From: Corallium rubrum
Lineage: Eukaryota > Cnidaria > Anthozoa > Scleralcyonacea > Coralliidae
Reading direction: 5' to 3'
Assembly (NCBI GenBank): GCA_964035015.1
Contig: OZ035997.1
Span: 16,103,467 to 16,167,466 of the forward strand
Length of the DNA: 64,000 nt
Shown here: one piece after another, positions 49,601 to 56,500 of the stretch
Numbering within the stretch: position 1 is the first letter of the stretch
Layout: each line of letters begins with the position of its first letter
The notes under the pieces: model-generated
The model's database searches: none
What the model was told of the DNA's origin: nothing
Seen by the model: the letters and a program-made list of their open reading frames with translations, nothing else
Made by a program: the position numbers and the translations under genes

Positions 49601-51923
49601 AGATATCCTAGAATACATTTCATTTCTGGATTCTCCGCATTACTATACAATTGCCACAGTGCATACAATATGGACTCTGACGTGTTTTCTAAATGTCTTA
49701 AACGTTCAAGAGCGTCTTTATGACACCTGATCTTCAGTACTCTTGTCGCTTCAATAAACTCGTCCCAAATCAATCGTTTATCGTTTACAAATGCAATGGC
49801 ATCTTTGCAGTACAATTCCCATCTTTCTTCCTCGGTCATCATGAGGCAATCATGCTGGCGCTGACTGGGGTGATCAATCTTACAACCACAACAGTTTTCT
49901 TCGCATAATTTCTCGATTTCAGTGGCGATGGCGTCTGTGTATATGGTCTCTATCAATGGAAACAGCTTTTGGTATTCGACAACGGACACTTCGTCGACAT
50001 GTACTTTATTTCCCCAGGCTTCATATTTACGGTTTCTAGATCGTCGAGTATTCATGTCTCAGTTCTAATGCTTTCAACAAAATCTCTCTCGAAAGTCTCG
50101 AACAAGTGTAGATTCCTCCAACAAACTTAGCTGACCAGACCAGGTGTAATGCTGACATCGTAATGTCCGAGCTTATATAGCTTCATGTATACTATAATTA
50201 TTCCAATCTTGCCCAATCATGTCACAGGCGTGAGTCATGCGTGAGTCATGCGTGAGTCACGCTGAATATTAACTACTTCCGTCGGTATATGGGGGGGGGG
50301 GGGTTATCTACTCATCTATAAAAAAACTTTAAGCCTAAAAAATGGTTGTTTTTTGCAGCGAGTTTTCAGTTTTTCATTGTACGTGCCCCTCATAGGTTCT
50401 GTTGACGTCAGACGTGCAATGGCGACCCCCAGCGGCCGGAAGTTTGACTTCACCCAATCATAGGGCCTTTCTTATGGAGTTAGCGTTCCAGTTTATTTAG
50501 AGTTCAATGGTGTGGACCAACTTACAATAAGGCAACAACGAAAGAGTCAAACATGACAAGTTATGAAATATCGCTTATTATTATATAGATGCGAGTGTTT
50601 TATTAGAAAACATGCAGTGTCGTATTTTCCATATCCTCACTAGCGAAGATATCGATGACGTCATTAAGAATTTTACCTCTTTTTGCATTGAATCTATATA
50701 ATAAAAAGAAAATTACACGCTGGCTTGAAGATATGAATTTTATCTTCTCGTGGTAAAAACGATATATAAAATCCATATCTTCGCACCACCGTGTAATATC
50801 CTTTATGTATATTCATAGTACTTGAAGATTAATTTCGGGTTGGCAAGGTTTCTGAGTGGTTTAAATCACCTAACCCAATTAAAAACCCTAAGCCTAATCA
50901 CTAACCGAGCATGGCAACGAATTGGTAATTGTAATCTGATTGGTTGCTTATAGCCAATCAGAAAACACGTTCATATTAGGTACTGTGGGTCTTTGCCGTT
51001 CATTCATGATACAAAACCGGAAGGCGAAAAATGTTGCAGTATATACTACATGTAGATACATGCACTGCACTAAAACACCATAATTCTACAATATATTACC
51101 CATTTATAATAATTTATTATATAAAATAGAGTGTTTTATTGATGTTTCCGCCACTAATAAAAACGATAATCTCACATGTGTGATTATTTATGATAATCTC
51201 ACATGTGTCGATTATCATGAAACACATTAGAGTATACTTCTCTATTTTTGTGGGGCAATAGGCTTATTTTTTTATATAGTAAACAGAACAATACATGGAT
51301 GCGCGGGAATACGAGTGAGCAAAGCGAACGAGTGAGATATCCTGGTCAACACGAGAAATAAATGTTATTATTCTCTATATAAGATTCACTCTGAATGACT
51401 TTCCCTCGAAACGTCATGCATACTTCGTAATTAAAATAAAATAGCTTCTTAAACATACTCATTAATTATATATACCGTTTTCTTTATACTGGAAGTAAAA
51501 CCCCCGCAGATTCATTACAGTTTGGAATCAACTTCGCGGTCTAGCTACCGACATCCTTCTGTTCATCCAGAATGGATTCGGCCTCCGAAATCGTTAAAGA
51601 AAGGAATATCAGAAGAATACGCAGCACAAGGGATAGGTAAATATATGATCGCATAGATATCAATGCTAGACAGCGTATCGTGTCCATATATGATTCAGCT
51701 CTGAAGACGTCCTGAGTCTTAAGGACAAAAACTCAGCTAATAAAAATGTTCAAATATACATAATATATCTGTAAACTTTCTATCTAAATTGAAATATCTC
51801 GAAAACGAAGAAAAATACGGAAAAGATGCAAAAGGTCTTCTTTACAATTTCACAAGTTCTTTCAAATTAGACAAACTTAATTTATATTTCAAAGTCTCTT
51901 TAACGCTTTCATTCATCTCTTTC

Positions 51924-51956
<33 letters not shown>

Positions 51957-52832
51957 GGGGGACGTATCGGAAAGCTGTGAATGAATGGGTTAACGTCACA
52001 TTAGTTATATATACATTTCACATAAAGAGTTCTGTATTTTCTTTCATTCTTTAGAATAATTCCTGTCAAATGTTTTTCTCAAAACTGCACATTTCTTTGT
52101 TGTTTGTTGACAGTGCCCAATCTTTTGCCTCGAATCAACAATAAGCCGAACAATTGTTACAGCAACTTTTTAGAGAGCTTGGTAAGTTTTTATGGAGATC
52201 GCGTGCCACTGCTATAAGGAAAATTGCGTCCCATCATATTAGGATCCCCTCTCGTTGTATACCTATAGCTGTTAGAGCTTGGAACTGTGATCAAATGAAG
52301 TAAACAAGCACAATTTTCATTGGATCGTTGAATCGATACATATAAAAATATTCTATATCTTTTATAATTCTATATCACACTAAAGTTTATAAAATAAAAT
52401 AGCGTACACTGTCTAGTAAAGCTCGCTGGCTAATCAACGTAACTTTGACAAATGGCATTAGTATGTTATAAACTATAACGCCTTGCTTTGACCAGTGTTA
52501 TATATTCTTTCTCAATAACAAAACGAGACTTGATTGGTCACAGGTTAAAAGAACAATAGATTGACTTCGTCACGTACATATAGTAAGCTACATTTTATGT
52601 CGGATTTATTTTCACATTTAATCAGTTGATGATCCAGAAATATCAAAATATTGCTTCTTGGAATTATTTCTTCAGTTGGACTGAGTATTTTATATATATT
52701 AGGTTTCTTAATAATTTTCGTTTTCACCTTTTTTTTCAGAAATCATCTGGACCATCTGGTCTACGCGCTCTGGGCGAGTGTTCTGCTAAAACAATGGGAA
52801 AATCGATCGTGCAACAACTAATAGAAACATAA
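26216..52832 (+). CDS. Six-exon gene, unrecognised protein of about 204 aa
   Basis: Exons 26216-26395, 28721-28796, 28900-28956, 51496-51636, 52114-52181 and 52740-52832 (TAA) join with consistent phases (0, 1, 1, 1, 0) and GT/AG borders. The first exon starts at an in-frame ATG (MQFQGRKLQRWRRARTTALN); an upstream exon spliced at the CAG before 26228 is the alternative. The product is basic and low in hydrophobic runs, with no signal peptide or membrane segment. Distinctive segments are YAIWNPEPGRRKTQSRFP, CGEPLKECPWDRE, HPSVHPEWIRPPKSLKKG and LRALGECSAKTMGKSIVQQ. I do not recognise a family. Phase agreement across five introns, despite a 22.5 kb third intron filled with nested transposons, is the main evidence that it is real. 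The acceptor for exon 4 (after GGAAG, 51495) is weak but is the only one that keeps phase. Confidence 0.8.
27437..27544. repeat. Pentanucleotide microsatellite (TTAAG)n
   Basis: About 21 tandem TTAAG units with one TAAGC variant, in intron 1 of the 204-aa gene. Confidence 0.97.
28151..28196 (-). ncRNA. Hammerhead ribozyme, type I, copy 1
   Basis: On the minus strand: stem I ACTACA, core CTGATGA, stem-loop II GGCC-CGAAA-GGCC, core GAAA, short stem III CGG-TA-CCG, cleavage triplet GTC, and stem I partner TGTAGT. All conserved core residues are present. Predicted cleavage is between 28157 and 28156. Stem III has only a 2-nt loop, a feature of metazoan retrozyme hammerheads that often work better as dimers. 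Confidence 0.93.
28380..28425 (-). ncRNA. Hammerhead ribozyme, type I, copy 2
   Basis: Identical to copy 1 at every core and stem position, exactly 229 bp away. Cleavage at both sites would release one unit-length RNA with 2',3'-cyclic phosphate and 5'-OH ends that can be circularised (known for retrozymes). Confidence 0.93.
29098..29455. mobile_element. MITE with GTCCACACTAATCCGTTTTC ends
   Basis: The left end GTCCACACTAATCCGTTTTC and right end GAAAACGGATTAGTGTGGAC are inverted. Internal copies of the same motif (CGTCCACACTAATCCGACG) form subterminal repeats. It abuts the left end of the larger repeat into which the Polinton is inserted. Confidence 0.85.
30210..30215. repeat. 6-bp target site duplication CATCTA, left
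   Basis: Direct repeat of the hexamer at 50313-50318, flanking the AGT/ACT ends of the Polinton-type element. Confidence 0.9.
30262..30306. repeat. Subterminal ACTCACGC repeats of the Polinton-type element, left end
   Basis: Three near-tandem copies of ATGACTCACGC-like units lie next to the terminal poly-C tract; the mirror copies are at about 50,222-50,266. The ACTCACG word recurs in the central repeats, so both ends of each arm carry the same motif. A protein-binding role is an inference. Confidence 0.75.
30476..30958 (+). CDS. HPSQ-motif Cys/His protein, 160 aa, left arm
   Basis: Intact ORF from ATG to TGA, nearest to the outer end of the left arm and pointing inward. It is basic at the N-terminus (MNTRRSRNRK). 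Residues 52-70 or so hold the motif LCEENCCGCKIDHPSQRQHD, a Cys-x3-Cys-x2-Cys...His...His-x-Cys pattern that could bind zinc. The same motif occurs in the 172-aa protein of this arm (LCREKCNGC..HPSQ..HSC), so the two are paralogues. No enzyme domain was recognised and the function is unknown. The copy in the right arm (49573-50055) is identical in amino acids, which argues for recent duplication or selection. Confidence 0.8.
   Translation: MNTRRSRNRKYEAWGNKVHVDEVSVVEYQKLFPLIETIYTDAIATEIEKLCEENCCGCKIDHPSQRQHDCLMMTEEERWELYCKDAIAFVNDKRLIWDEFIEATRVLKIRCHKDALERLRHLENTSESILYALWQLYSNAENPEMKCILGYLSYWRETNK
31561..32555. other. CACTA element, region 3' of the SAMD3-like gene
   Basis: No gene is seen. 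It contains (TA)n at about 31,751-31,776, a direct duplication of ATTCGAATCAATACTTTAAA at about 31,777-31,835, and a hairpin at 32,217-32,322 (TTGACAAGAACA...GATCGAGGC and complement). Confidence 0.55.
32556..37960 (-). CDS. SAMD3-like accessory protein of the CACTA element, spliced, probably frameshifted
   Basis: Minus-strand exons: 37960-37752 (ATG at 37941), 36425-35332, 34643-34580, 33030-32860 and 32694-32556 (TAA), with GT/AG borders and agreeing phases. The first exon encodes a SAM-like domain (TLEKLIDIGVSDLDDLTLLE, then ILKPIQIRKL). The second encodes the region WVQQFEIPWSKMPQSLID and the helical C-terminal part. This SAM plus C-terminal-helical layout is common in SAMD3-like proteins carried by animal CACTA elements, where the role is unknown. 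In exon 4 an in-frame TAG at 32921-32923 follows LFAAY, while the sequence continues in another frame (AYCLNIQYPE) to a good donor, so one small indel breaks it. A 44-bp tandem duplication at 32,531-32,607 has also altered the last residues. Confidence 0.72.
33786..33985. mobile_element. Foldback element with split tRNA-like halves
   Basis: Arms CCAGTCCAGTATAGAAAACT...AATTG and the complement bound it. Inside, the minus strand has an A-box-like half (TAGCTCAGTAGCC, GGTAGAGCGCC) and the plus strand has a B-box-like half (GGGTTTGAGTCGC). A short inverted pair AGGTCTTGAAAT/ATTTCAAGACCT lies in the middle. It lies in an intron of the SAMD3-like gene. Confidence 0.7.
34365..34513. mobile_element. 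Foldback element with a hammerhead-like core
   Basis: Arms AGATGAAACAGTGAAAAGTG and complement extend through GATGTTTTATGCTGACGTTT on both sides. On the minus strand 34443-34420 reads CTGATGA...GAAA followed by CGTCAGC, a hammerhead core without a demonstrable stem I or III partner. Such motifs are known in Penelope-like terminal repeats and retrozymes, so this is probably a derived fragment. Confidence 0.6.
34785..35078. mobile_element. Foldback MITE, TACTGTCGTGGCAATAGAAG ends
   Basis: Left arm TACTGTCGTGGCAATAGAAG with CGTTCCTAAAATAATTGTGC is mirrored at the right end. Inner arms also pair around AACTTCCTGTT/AACAGGAAGTT and CAAATTTGATTGGT-like words. Confidence 0.85.
35145..35248. mobile_element. 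Short MITE, TTAACCCTTTAATGCCCA ends
   Basis: A 104-bp segment bounded by TTAACCCTTTAATGCCCA and TGGGCATTAAAGGGTTAA. It lies just downstream of the second SAMD3-like exon, in its intron. Confidence 0.85.
38068..40778 (-). CDS. CACTA-like transposase with N-terminal zinc fingers (two frames)
   Basis: The upstream frame (40778-40071, 235 aa from ATG) has four C2H2-type fingers in about 130 residues (for example YSCKSCIHRTGSLRTYVRH and CPFQGCGLKYR..FSSHLSRRH), then an acidic Asn/Asp linker. The next frame (40076-38068, about 660 aa) is the catalytic part, with MGDNLGSHCIGGF, SHVCRFCVV, GHDLFEGVVQYDL and PKHHYLAHYPRHIL, motifs shared with animal EnSpm/CACTA transposases. The two frames meet within about 30 bp without a good splice site, so an indel, a very short intron or programmed frameshifting must link them; the second frame has no ATG at its start. 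The enzyme would cut at the CACTG ends in the nucleus. Apart from the frame break, no stop interrupts either part, suggesting a young element. Confidence 0.85.
40779..41504. other. CACTA element, upstream region of the transposase
   Basis: Probably promoter and leader. An open stretch at 41055-40840 (minus) ending near a GTACAT donor could be a 5' exon (VPQSDFEAWWDSFHAA), but nothing confirms it. Confidence 0.4.
42113..42337 (-). CDS. Possible small ORF, 74 aa, left arm
   Basis: ORF MYMDLDKYWQHCTQPFHR... lies upstream of, and divergent from, the 172-aa gene. The right-arm copy (48524-48751) differs by one extra ATA codon, a 3-bp change that keeps frame. That is weak support for coding; the stretch may equally be promoter DNA. 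No domain was recognised. Confidence 0.3.
   Translation of the reverse strand: MYMDLDKYWQHCTQPFHRQIIFRLYLTFLQFLDSIPHTRATSRLTYEYGKPFRVHTTVLDSQRHLLNLSISNQF
42471..42989 (+). CDS. HPSQ-motif Cys/His protein, 172 aa, left arm
   Basis: Intact ORF. A start at the internal Met of MEGLYEKLFSMFEAIYN (42508) is as likely as the upstream ATG. It contains LCREKCNGCRTNHPSQKQHS followed by C, the same Cys/His arrangement as the 160-aa protein, and then an acidic helical region (ERIWIEFNEAGEALKLRNQR). The C-terminal half is unrelated to its paralogue. Unknown function. The predicted right-arm copy (48390-47872) is identical in amino acids. It lies tail to tail with the 144-aa zinc-finger gene. Confidence 0.78.
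   Translation: MLTICCWSKTAEMEGLYEKLFSMFEAIYNETLWEEYSKLCREKCNGCRTNHPSQKQHSCLTDDEQRRWCYEETRTNVDERIWIEFNEAGEALKLRNQRDSQKTSETIVEPKEIDDSPNILSISVLFSCPLKYLYEVKDTGVKFTSMIKNPREAYEEYLLEKSRNLTTKSNLN
43257..43691 (-). CDS. C2H2 zinc-finger protein, 144 aa, left arm
   Basis: Intact ORF. Residues about 22-42 form a single Cys2His2-like finger (NCPVFGCGSTNLTRLANHL, then QVHHM), followed by ERAKWLKWSKIG and a Lys/Arg-rich C-terminus (KQRKKRKISKFP) that could be a nuclear localisation signal. It may bind DNA such as the repeated ACTCACG words, but this is only inferred. The right-arm copy (47168-47602) differs by one residue (R19H). Confidence 0.75.
   Translation of the reverse strand: MSNAFCHCSSKQLNMGRTRRNCPVFGCGSTNLTRLANHLDQVHHMDIKERAKWLKWSKIGICVPLQSKETIADSTELNMEKTLKSIITRQEEMATNFNNYLREQHGESVNNKQRKKRKISKFPIKSEQCFDNRETNDISKKWVR
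43707..44169. other. Region between the zinc-finger and ATPase genes, left arm
   Basis: Contains a run of AGGCCCTTTT/GGCCCGTTT words, then CACCC-rich sequence with repeated CCCCCAAAGATA and GATACCCCC words. Both flanking genes are on the minus strand, so this is leader and promoter DNA of the zinc-finger gene... and trailer of the ATPase lies at its far end. An ORF across it on the plus strand (108 aa) is a by-product of the repeats. Confidence 0.5.
44170..44988 (-). CDS. A32-like DNA-packaging ATPase with N-terminal C2H2 finger, 272 aa, left arm (intact)
   Basis: Residues 7-28 are a classical C2H2 finger (CNICGKSFSRQFNLQRHIKV). The ATPase follows: Walker A GGTKTGKT at about 76-83, YFYSEYQDTF near 106-115, Walker B NLFIIDDMM at 145-153, then FTKKSHHGNLSVIYIVQNLF at 164-183 with the polar sensor residues. 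This order and the SHH.NLSVI..QNLFHQ segment match the FtsK/HerA-type packaging ATPases of Polintons and related viruses, which pump DNA into capsids. A zinc finger fused to the ATPase is unusual. This copy is intact, unlike its right-arm twin. It is transcribed away from the central palindrome, from which its start lies about 450 bp distant. Confidence 0.87.
   Translation of the reverse strand: MNMPSACNICGKSFSRQFNLQRHIKVLHGGDRPIQTMSTDSTFQHSPFDGTASNYQDNKKTYSIQLTHPFGLLVSGGTKTGKTTFVKELLANAKIMIDPVPENIIYFYSEYQDTFAKMELLIPGIQFVQGLSESILDSINPQIRNLFIIDDMMGEKDTIIAKLFTKKSHHGNLSVIYIVQNLFHQSKDHRTISLNASYFVLTKNVRDASQVTHLAKQLYPDNTKFFQQAYQMATKEPYSYLFVDLTPTCPDEIRVRSGIFPTDTHYVYQPRV
45145..45735. repeat. Central palindrome of 30-bp repeats
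   Basis: About ten copies of a 30-bp unit (GAGTAACTCACGAGTTACTC followed by ATGAGTAAAT) run toward the centre at about 45,434, and about eight copies run back in opposite orientation. Each unit is itself a near palindrome (GAGTAACTC/GAGTTACTC). The two sets face each other around a short variable middle (45,465-45,535). The outer limits are the unique sequence GACGCCGCCTCTAAAGGATT at 45,121 and its complement ending at 45,747. It probably acts as an origin, terminus or protein-binding array (inference). Confidence 0.92.
45880..46637 (+). pseudogene. A32-like ATPase, right arm, broken copy
   Basis: Inverted copy of the left-arm ATPase. A G run just before the Walker A coding sequence (about 46,106-46,111) is one base shorter than in the left arm, shifting the frame and ending the first part at 46,149. 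The rest stays open from 46,143. Near 46,609-46,612 a deletion of about 7 bp removes part of the C-terminal region and causes an early stop. The zinc finger and the central ATPase motifs are otherwise conserved. Only the left arm therefore can make the full protein. Confidence 0.9.
47168..47602 (+). CDS. C2H2 zinc-finger protein, 144 aa, right arm
   Basis: Inverted twin of the left-arm gene, intact, with one amino-acid difference (His for Arg at residue 19). Same single finger and basic tail. It lies downstream of the broken ATPase copy and converges with the 172-aa gene. Confidence 0.75.
   Translation: MSNAFCHCSSKQLNMGRTHRNCPVFGCGSTNLTRLANHLDQVHHMDIKERAKWLKWSKIGICVPLQSKETIADSTELNMEKTLKSIITRQEEMATNFNNYLREQHGESVNNKQRKKRKISKFPIKSEQCFDNRETNDISKKWVR
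47872..48390 (-). CDS. HPSQ-motif Cys/His protein, 172 aa, right arm
   Basis: Inverted twin of 42471-42989 with identical predicted amino-acid sequence. It contains the LCREKC..C....HPSQ..H.C motif. Same start uncertainty (internal Met 37 bp downstream). Confidence 0.78.
   Translation of the reverse strand: MLTICCWSKTAEMEGLYEKLFSMFEAIYNETLWEEYSKLCREKCNGCRTNHPSQKQHSCLTDDEQRRWCYEETRTNVDERIWIEFNEAGEALKLRNQRDSQKTSETIVEPKEIDDSPNILSISVLFSCPLKYLYEVKDTGVKFTSMIKNPREAYEEYLLEKSRNLTTKSNLN
48524..48751 (+). CDS. Possible small ORF, 75 aa, right arm
   Basis: Twin of 42113-42337 with one extra codon (ATA). Coding status is uncertain. Confidence 0.3.
   Translation: MYMDLDKYWQHCTQPFHRQIIIFRLYLTFLQFLDSIPHTRATSRLTYEYGKPFRVHTTVLDSQRHLLNLSISNQF
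49573..50055 (-). CDS. HPSQ-motif Cys/His protein, 160 aa, right arm
   Basis: Inverted twin of 30476-30958, with identical predicted amino-acid sequence. It is the outermost gene of the right arm, pointing inward. Between it and the 172-aa gene (48,752-49,572) lies non-coding DNA that includes the empty CACTA insertion site near 49,180. Confidence 0.8.
   Translation of the reverse strand: MNTRRSRNRKYEAWGNKVHVDEVSVVEYQKLFPLIETIYTDAIATEIEKLCEENCCGCKIDHPSQRQHDCLMMTEEERWELYCKDAIAFVNDKRLIWDEFIEATRVLKIRCHKDALERLRHLENTSESILYALWQLYSNAENPEMKCILGYLSYWRETNK
50313..50318. repeat. 6-bp target site duplication CATCTA, right
   Basis: Matches 30210-30215 exactly; it continues into the host repeat sequence (TAAAAAAACTTTAAGCC). 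Confidence 0.9.
50526..51495. other. Intron 3 of the 204-aa gene, right part
   Basis: No exon. Weak inverted words (CGAAGATAT...ATATCTTCG near 50,645-50,785, ATAATCTCACATGTG near 51,168-51,206) suggest old MITE debris. Confidence 0.5.
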
Positions 52833-53594
52833 AGAAATTTCCGATACTTTTGTATCTATAGACTGCATTAATCTTCAAAAGAAATGTACATTTACATCAG
52901 ATGTACAATCCAGTCACTACAAAAATGACAAAAACAATGAACTTAACTTATATGTATGGCACAAACATTAAAGTCTGGCATAGGTACTGAAGTGTGATAC
53001 AGTATAGGTACTGAAGTCTGCATAGGTCACGATTACAAAATCTATTTACAAATTCCTTTAACTCTCACCCAAAATGAAAGCTTCGCAAACAATTTAAAGT
53101 GAAACGTTTTGTGGAGAAAAATTAACTTGAAATTCTTATATAACACCAATACTAGCTAATTAACATACTGATACATATGTATGTACGCTCAAATTTTATA
53201 TATCCTATGAAACAGTACTCTGTCGTGTGTCGTACATGTTCAATAATTTAAGATTAGGTATTTTGTGTCACGTGATACCCTGTTATGTCATGGCAACGCC
53301 AAGCCATACTTTATTAGACGCGCATTAATTTAATTAAAGCATGGATAATATAAAGCACGGTTGCCGAATTGTTAAAATTATGAAGCCATATCGAAGGATA
53401 CCAAAGATCAAACAGCTTGGAATATTGCCATTTCTTAAAGTAAATTTCTAGTTTAAATTAAGGATTAAGGATTCTTTGTATATGTTGCGGGGTTGTCATA
53501 TACAATGTATGCACTATTTCGCAAGCGCAAACTTCAGTGAACTCAAATTGAATATCAACAAATCTTGCACGCATTTACTATCTTATCATGGTCA
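52833..53594. other. Convergent intergenic region
   Basis: Separates the 3' ends of the 204-aa gene (+) and the PTPMT1-like gene (-). It contains a short direct duplication of TAGGTACTGAAGT (52,981-53,020). No other feature was seen. Confidence 0.55.
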
Positions 53595-56500
53595 TTATTT
53601 GGTTTCAGTACAACTTGGATTAATTTGTATATCTTGATAAAAGTTATGAATGGCCTTTACTTGATTTGTTGCTAATAGAGTTTGCTCTCGTTTGGTTTTT
53701 AATACATTAATCGCTTGCTCAGGAGTCATCTGCGATACCTAAAAATTAAAGAGAACATATTTATTCTACGATATCACATCAAGAGCAAAACCCATGCAAG
53801 TTCTCAAAACACGTTAAGATCTTTCGAGTCTGAAATAATTATAGCGTTGTGCTAGTTGTCGTGTAGTCATTCGGAGACTATATTAGTATCAACCAACTAC
53901 AGTAGTGATCTATTACAAATCCGGCTTTCTGACTGGCCAAGCTACTAGTCGTGTATTGGCGATAGACCACTAGTAGCGTTATCCAATGATAAATCTTCTT
54001 ATATGTATTACAAGTCAGAAGTCACGACATATTCACGCTGCAAGCAAAACCTGGAAACTAGGCCAAACATGGCGTCCGCTAAAGTTTATATACCAGTGAT
54101 GAAATCATGAAAACATTGGCCCAAAAGTAATGAAAAATTGTTCAGTTTGACATTTTCGAATAAGAAAATGAATTCGCTTATATGGAGTATATCTAGACCA
54201 AATTTGAAGCATTGTAATTACAATCTCGTTTTTTGTGAGCGATTGTTTATCATGTGCCATCGAGCTCTCTACATTTTGAATGGGGAGACTTCTGCAAACA
54301 AAAAGGTAAAACTATCTGAAAATTTGGAACAATGTTTGACAAGACTTACTTACGTTAAAGAAAACTTGTTTATGGTTGATACTAATCTAATTATGAATAT
54401 CAAAGCCCAACATATTATTTTCATAAGAGCCATTGAGTCGGACACGAGAGTAAAATCATAATATTTAATAAAGTTCTAACGTTTCGTTGTTATTATCACA
54501 ACATCTTCAGAGAATAATTTACATGAGTGTAATGAGACTAAATATATAATTACAGAGTTGTCATAAAATATGCATGCAATAACCAATCAGAGAGTGTTAC
54601 TATAAATAAAATTACAAGCAGAAGTGACAGACAAAAAGGAAATAAAATTATAAAAGGAAGAGTGGCGCAGAACCAATATTACCATTTAGAGAAGGTTTAA
54701 GTTTGCGAATAAGTAAGCTTTCTCGGAGAAGAAGTTCAGACTCAAAAGAACAAGAAGAAATGATTTTAAAATCATCAAATGAGACAGGGTGACCAGTGTC
54801 ATGGTGATGAGAGAGAATGTTAGTGGGAGAAGGGTTAGTGCGTTTCTTTCCAGTGAGGGGTGAGATTCCCATGTGCTCCGAAACACGTGTATGTAAGTGT
54901 CGGATTGTTTCTCCGACATACGAAGCTCCGCAGCTTCGACACATAAAACGATAAACGACACGTGATCTTAGACGAAAAGGAATCTTGTCTTTGAAAGAAA
55001 AGAAATGGAAAAGCCTAACCGAAGGACGAGCAATATACCTAATGTCGGTATGAGGATAAGCAGATGAGAAAAGTTTTCTCATTTGGGTTCGGATTTGAAG
55101 GAAATGTTGTCCAGTAAATGGTAAAGAAAAGTAAACAATGCGTTTAGGAACCGTAGGTATTTTAGTTGATTTTGAAAAGAACTTGTCAAGAAAAGTGGCA
55201 ATGCAGCTATCAAGAAATTTTTCTGGGTAACCATTGCTAATGAAAATGCGTCTGAGCTTTTCTAGTTCGACATGAAAAATGGCATACGTAGAACAAATAT
55301 TAAAACAACGGTTGAGTAATGAAAAAATCAGACCTCTTTTATAGGAGAACGGAATAAAAGAATCAAAAGAAGTCAATAGGCCTGTAAAAGTGGGTTTGCG
55401 GTAAACACTCGTTGAAAAGCAACCACCGGAACGGTTGACATTAACATCTGAGAACGGTAAAGATTTGTTGACTTCCAATTCATGCGTAAATTTTATTTTC
55501 GGATGCTTAGAGTTTAAATAGTTAAGAAACGGAAGAACGTGATCACGAGAACGAAATAAAATGAAACAGTCATCAACATAACGGCGATAAAACAATGGTT
55601 TGAATTCAGATGGACAGTCGTTAAGCCAAATACATTCGTGATGGGAAAGAAAAATATTGGCGAAGAGAGGTCCCAGGGGAGAACCCATGGCAACGCCATC
55701 TACCTGTTGATAGACTTCACCGTTGAATAGAAAATGGCAATTTTTTACCGCTAAATTTAGAAGTTTGCGAAATTCGAAAATAGAAAAGCCGTGAAATTTA
55801 GTGGAACCAGTAAAAACCTTTTGAATTATAATGTCGATGGTTTCGTTTAATGGGATGTTAGTAAAAAGAGAGGTTATATCAAAGCTAGCCATGAAAAGCT
55901 CGTTAGTGTTGAAACTTAAGTCGAGTAATTCTTTAACAAAGGAAAAGGAATCAAAAACCGAGAACGCATTGTTAGAAAATGGTCGAAGTAAAGAAACTAA
56001 AAACTTAGCTAAGTTGAAAGAGTGAGAGCGAACAGAAGAAAGGATAGGTCTAAGTAGAACATTAAGCTTATGTATCTTAGGAAGACCATATAAAATACCT
56101 GGCCGAGAACCAGTAGGACTGAGATCTCGATAATGGCCGTCTGAGATAACACCGTTCTTGTTAAACAACGCTGAAGTCTATCAACAGGTAGATGGCGTTG
56201 CCATGGGTTCTCCCCTGGGACCTCTCTTCGCCAATATTTTTCTTTCCCATCACGAATGTATTTGGCTTAACGACTGTCCATCTGAATTCAAACCATTGTT
56301 TTATCGCCGTCATGTTGATGACTGTTTCATTTTATTTCGTTCTCGTGATCACGTTCTTCCGTTTCTTAACTATTTAAACTCTAAGCATCCGAAAATAAAA
56401 TTTACGCATGAATTGGAAGTCAACAAATCTTTACCGTTCTTAGATGTTAATGTCAACCGTTCCGGTGGTTGCTTTTCAACGAGTGTTTACCGCAAACCCA

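Larger units (their letters stand above)
30216..50312. mobile_element. Palindromic non-autonomous Polinton/Maverick-type element
   Basis: Termini are AGTAGATAACC followed by a poly-C run on the left and the exact complement on the right. They are flanked by a perfect 6-bp duplication CATCTA (30210-30215 and 50313-50318). AG...CT ends and 6-bp duplications are hallmarks of Polintons. Unlike known Polintons, whose terminal repeats are short relative to the element, here the two arms (30216-45434 less the 10.3 kb CACTA insert, and 45435-50312; each about 4.88 kb) are inverted copies over their full length. Each arm encodes a packaging ATPase, a 144-aa zinc-finger protein, and two HPSQ-motif proteins of 160 and 172 aa. 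DNA polymerase B, integrase, protease and capsid genes are absent, so mobility would need help from a full element. Arms differ by a few substitutions and small indels. Confidence 0.88.
29455..50525. repeat. Older inverted-repeat element split by the Polinton
   Basis: The DNA at 29,455-29,660 and at 50,320-50,525 is inverted and diverged. Shared pieces are CCATTGAACTCTAA, AACTGGAACG, ATTGACGTGCATGGCGGCCC-like and TTAAGCCTAAAA. With the Polinton removed these would form one element of roughly 1 kb with about 200-bp terminal repeats. The interior at 29,661-30,209 has small ORFs on the minus strand without recognisable domains. Confidence 0.6.

Noticed and set aside
30216-50312. Palindrome as a pure assembly artefact
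   Set aside because: The arms differ by substitutions, a 3-bp insertion, a 7-bp deletion and a homopolymer change, and only one arm has the CACTA insert; still, read support should be checked.
50359-50378. A 20-bp microexon of the 204-aa gene with TTTTGCAG and GTACGT borders
   Set aside because: It lies inside the terminal repeat of the older element, and the phase problem it would solve is better solved by using the acceptor at 51495.
54138-54461. 107-aa ORF beside the Penelope pair
   Set aside because: Its end is formed by the mobile element and its start by intron DNA; no recognisable domain.
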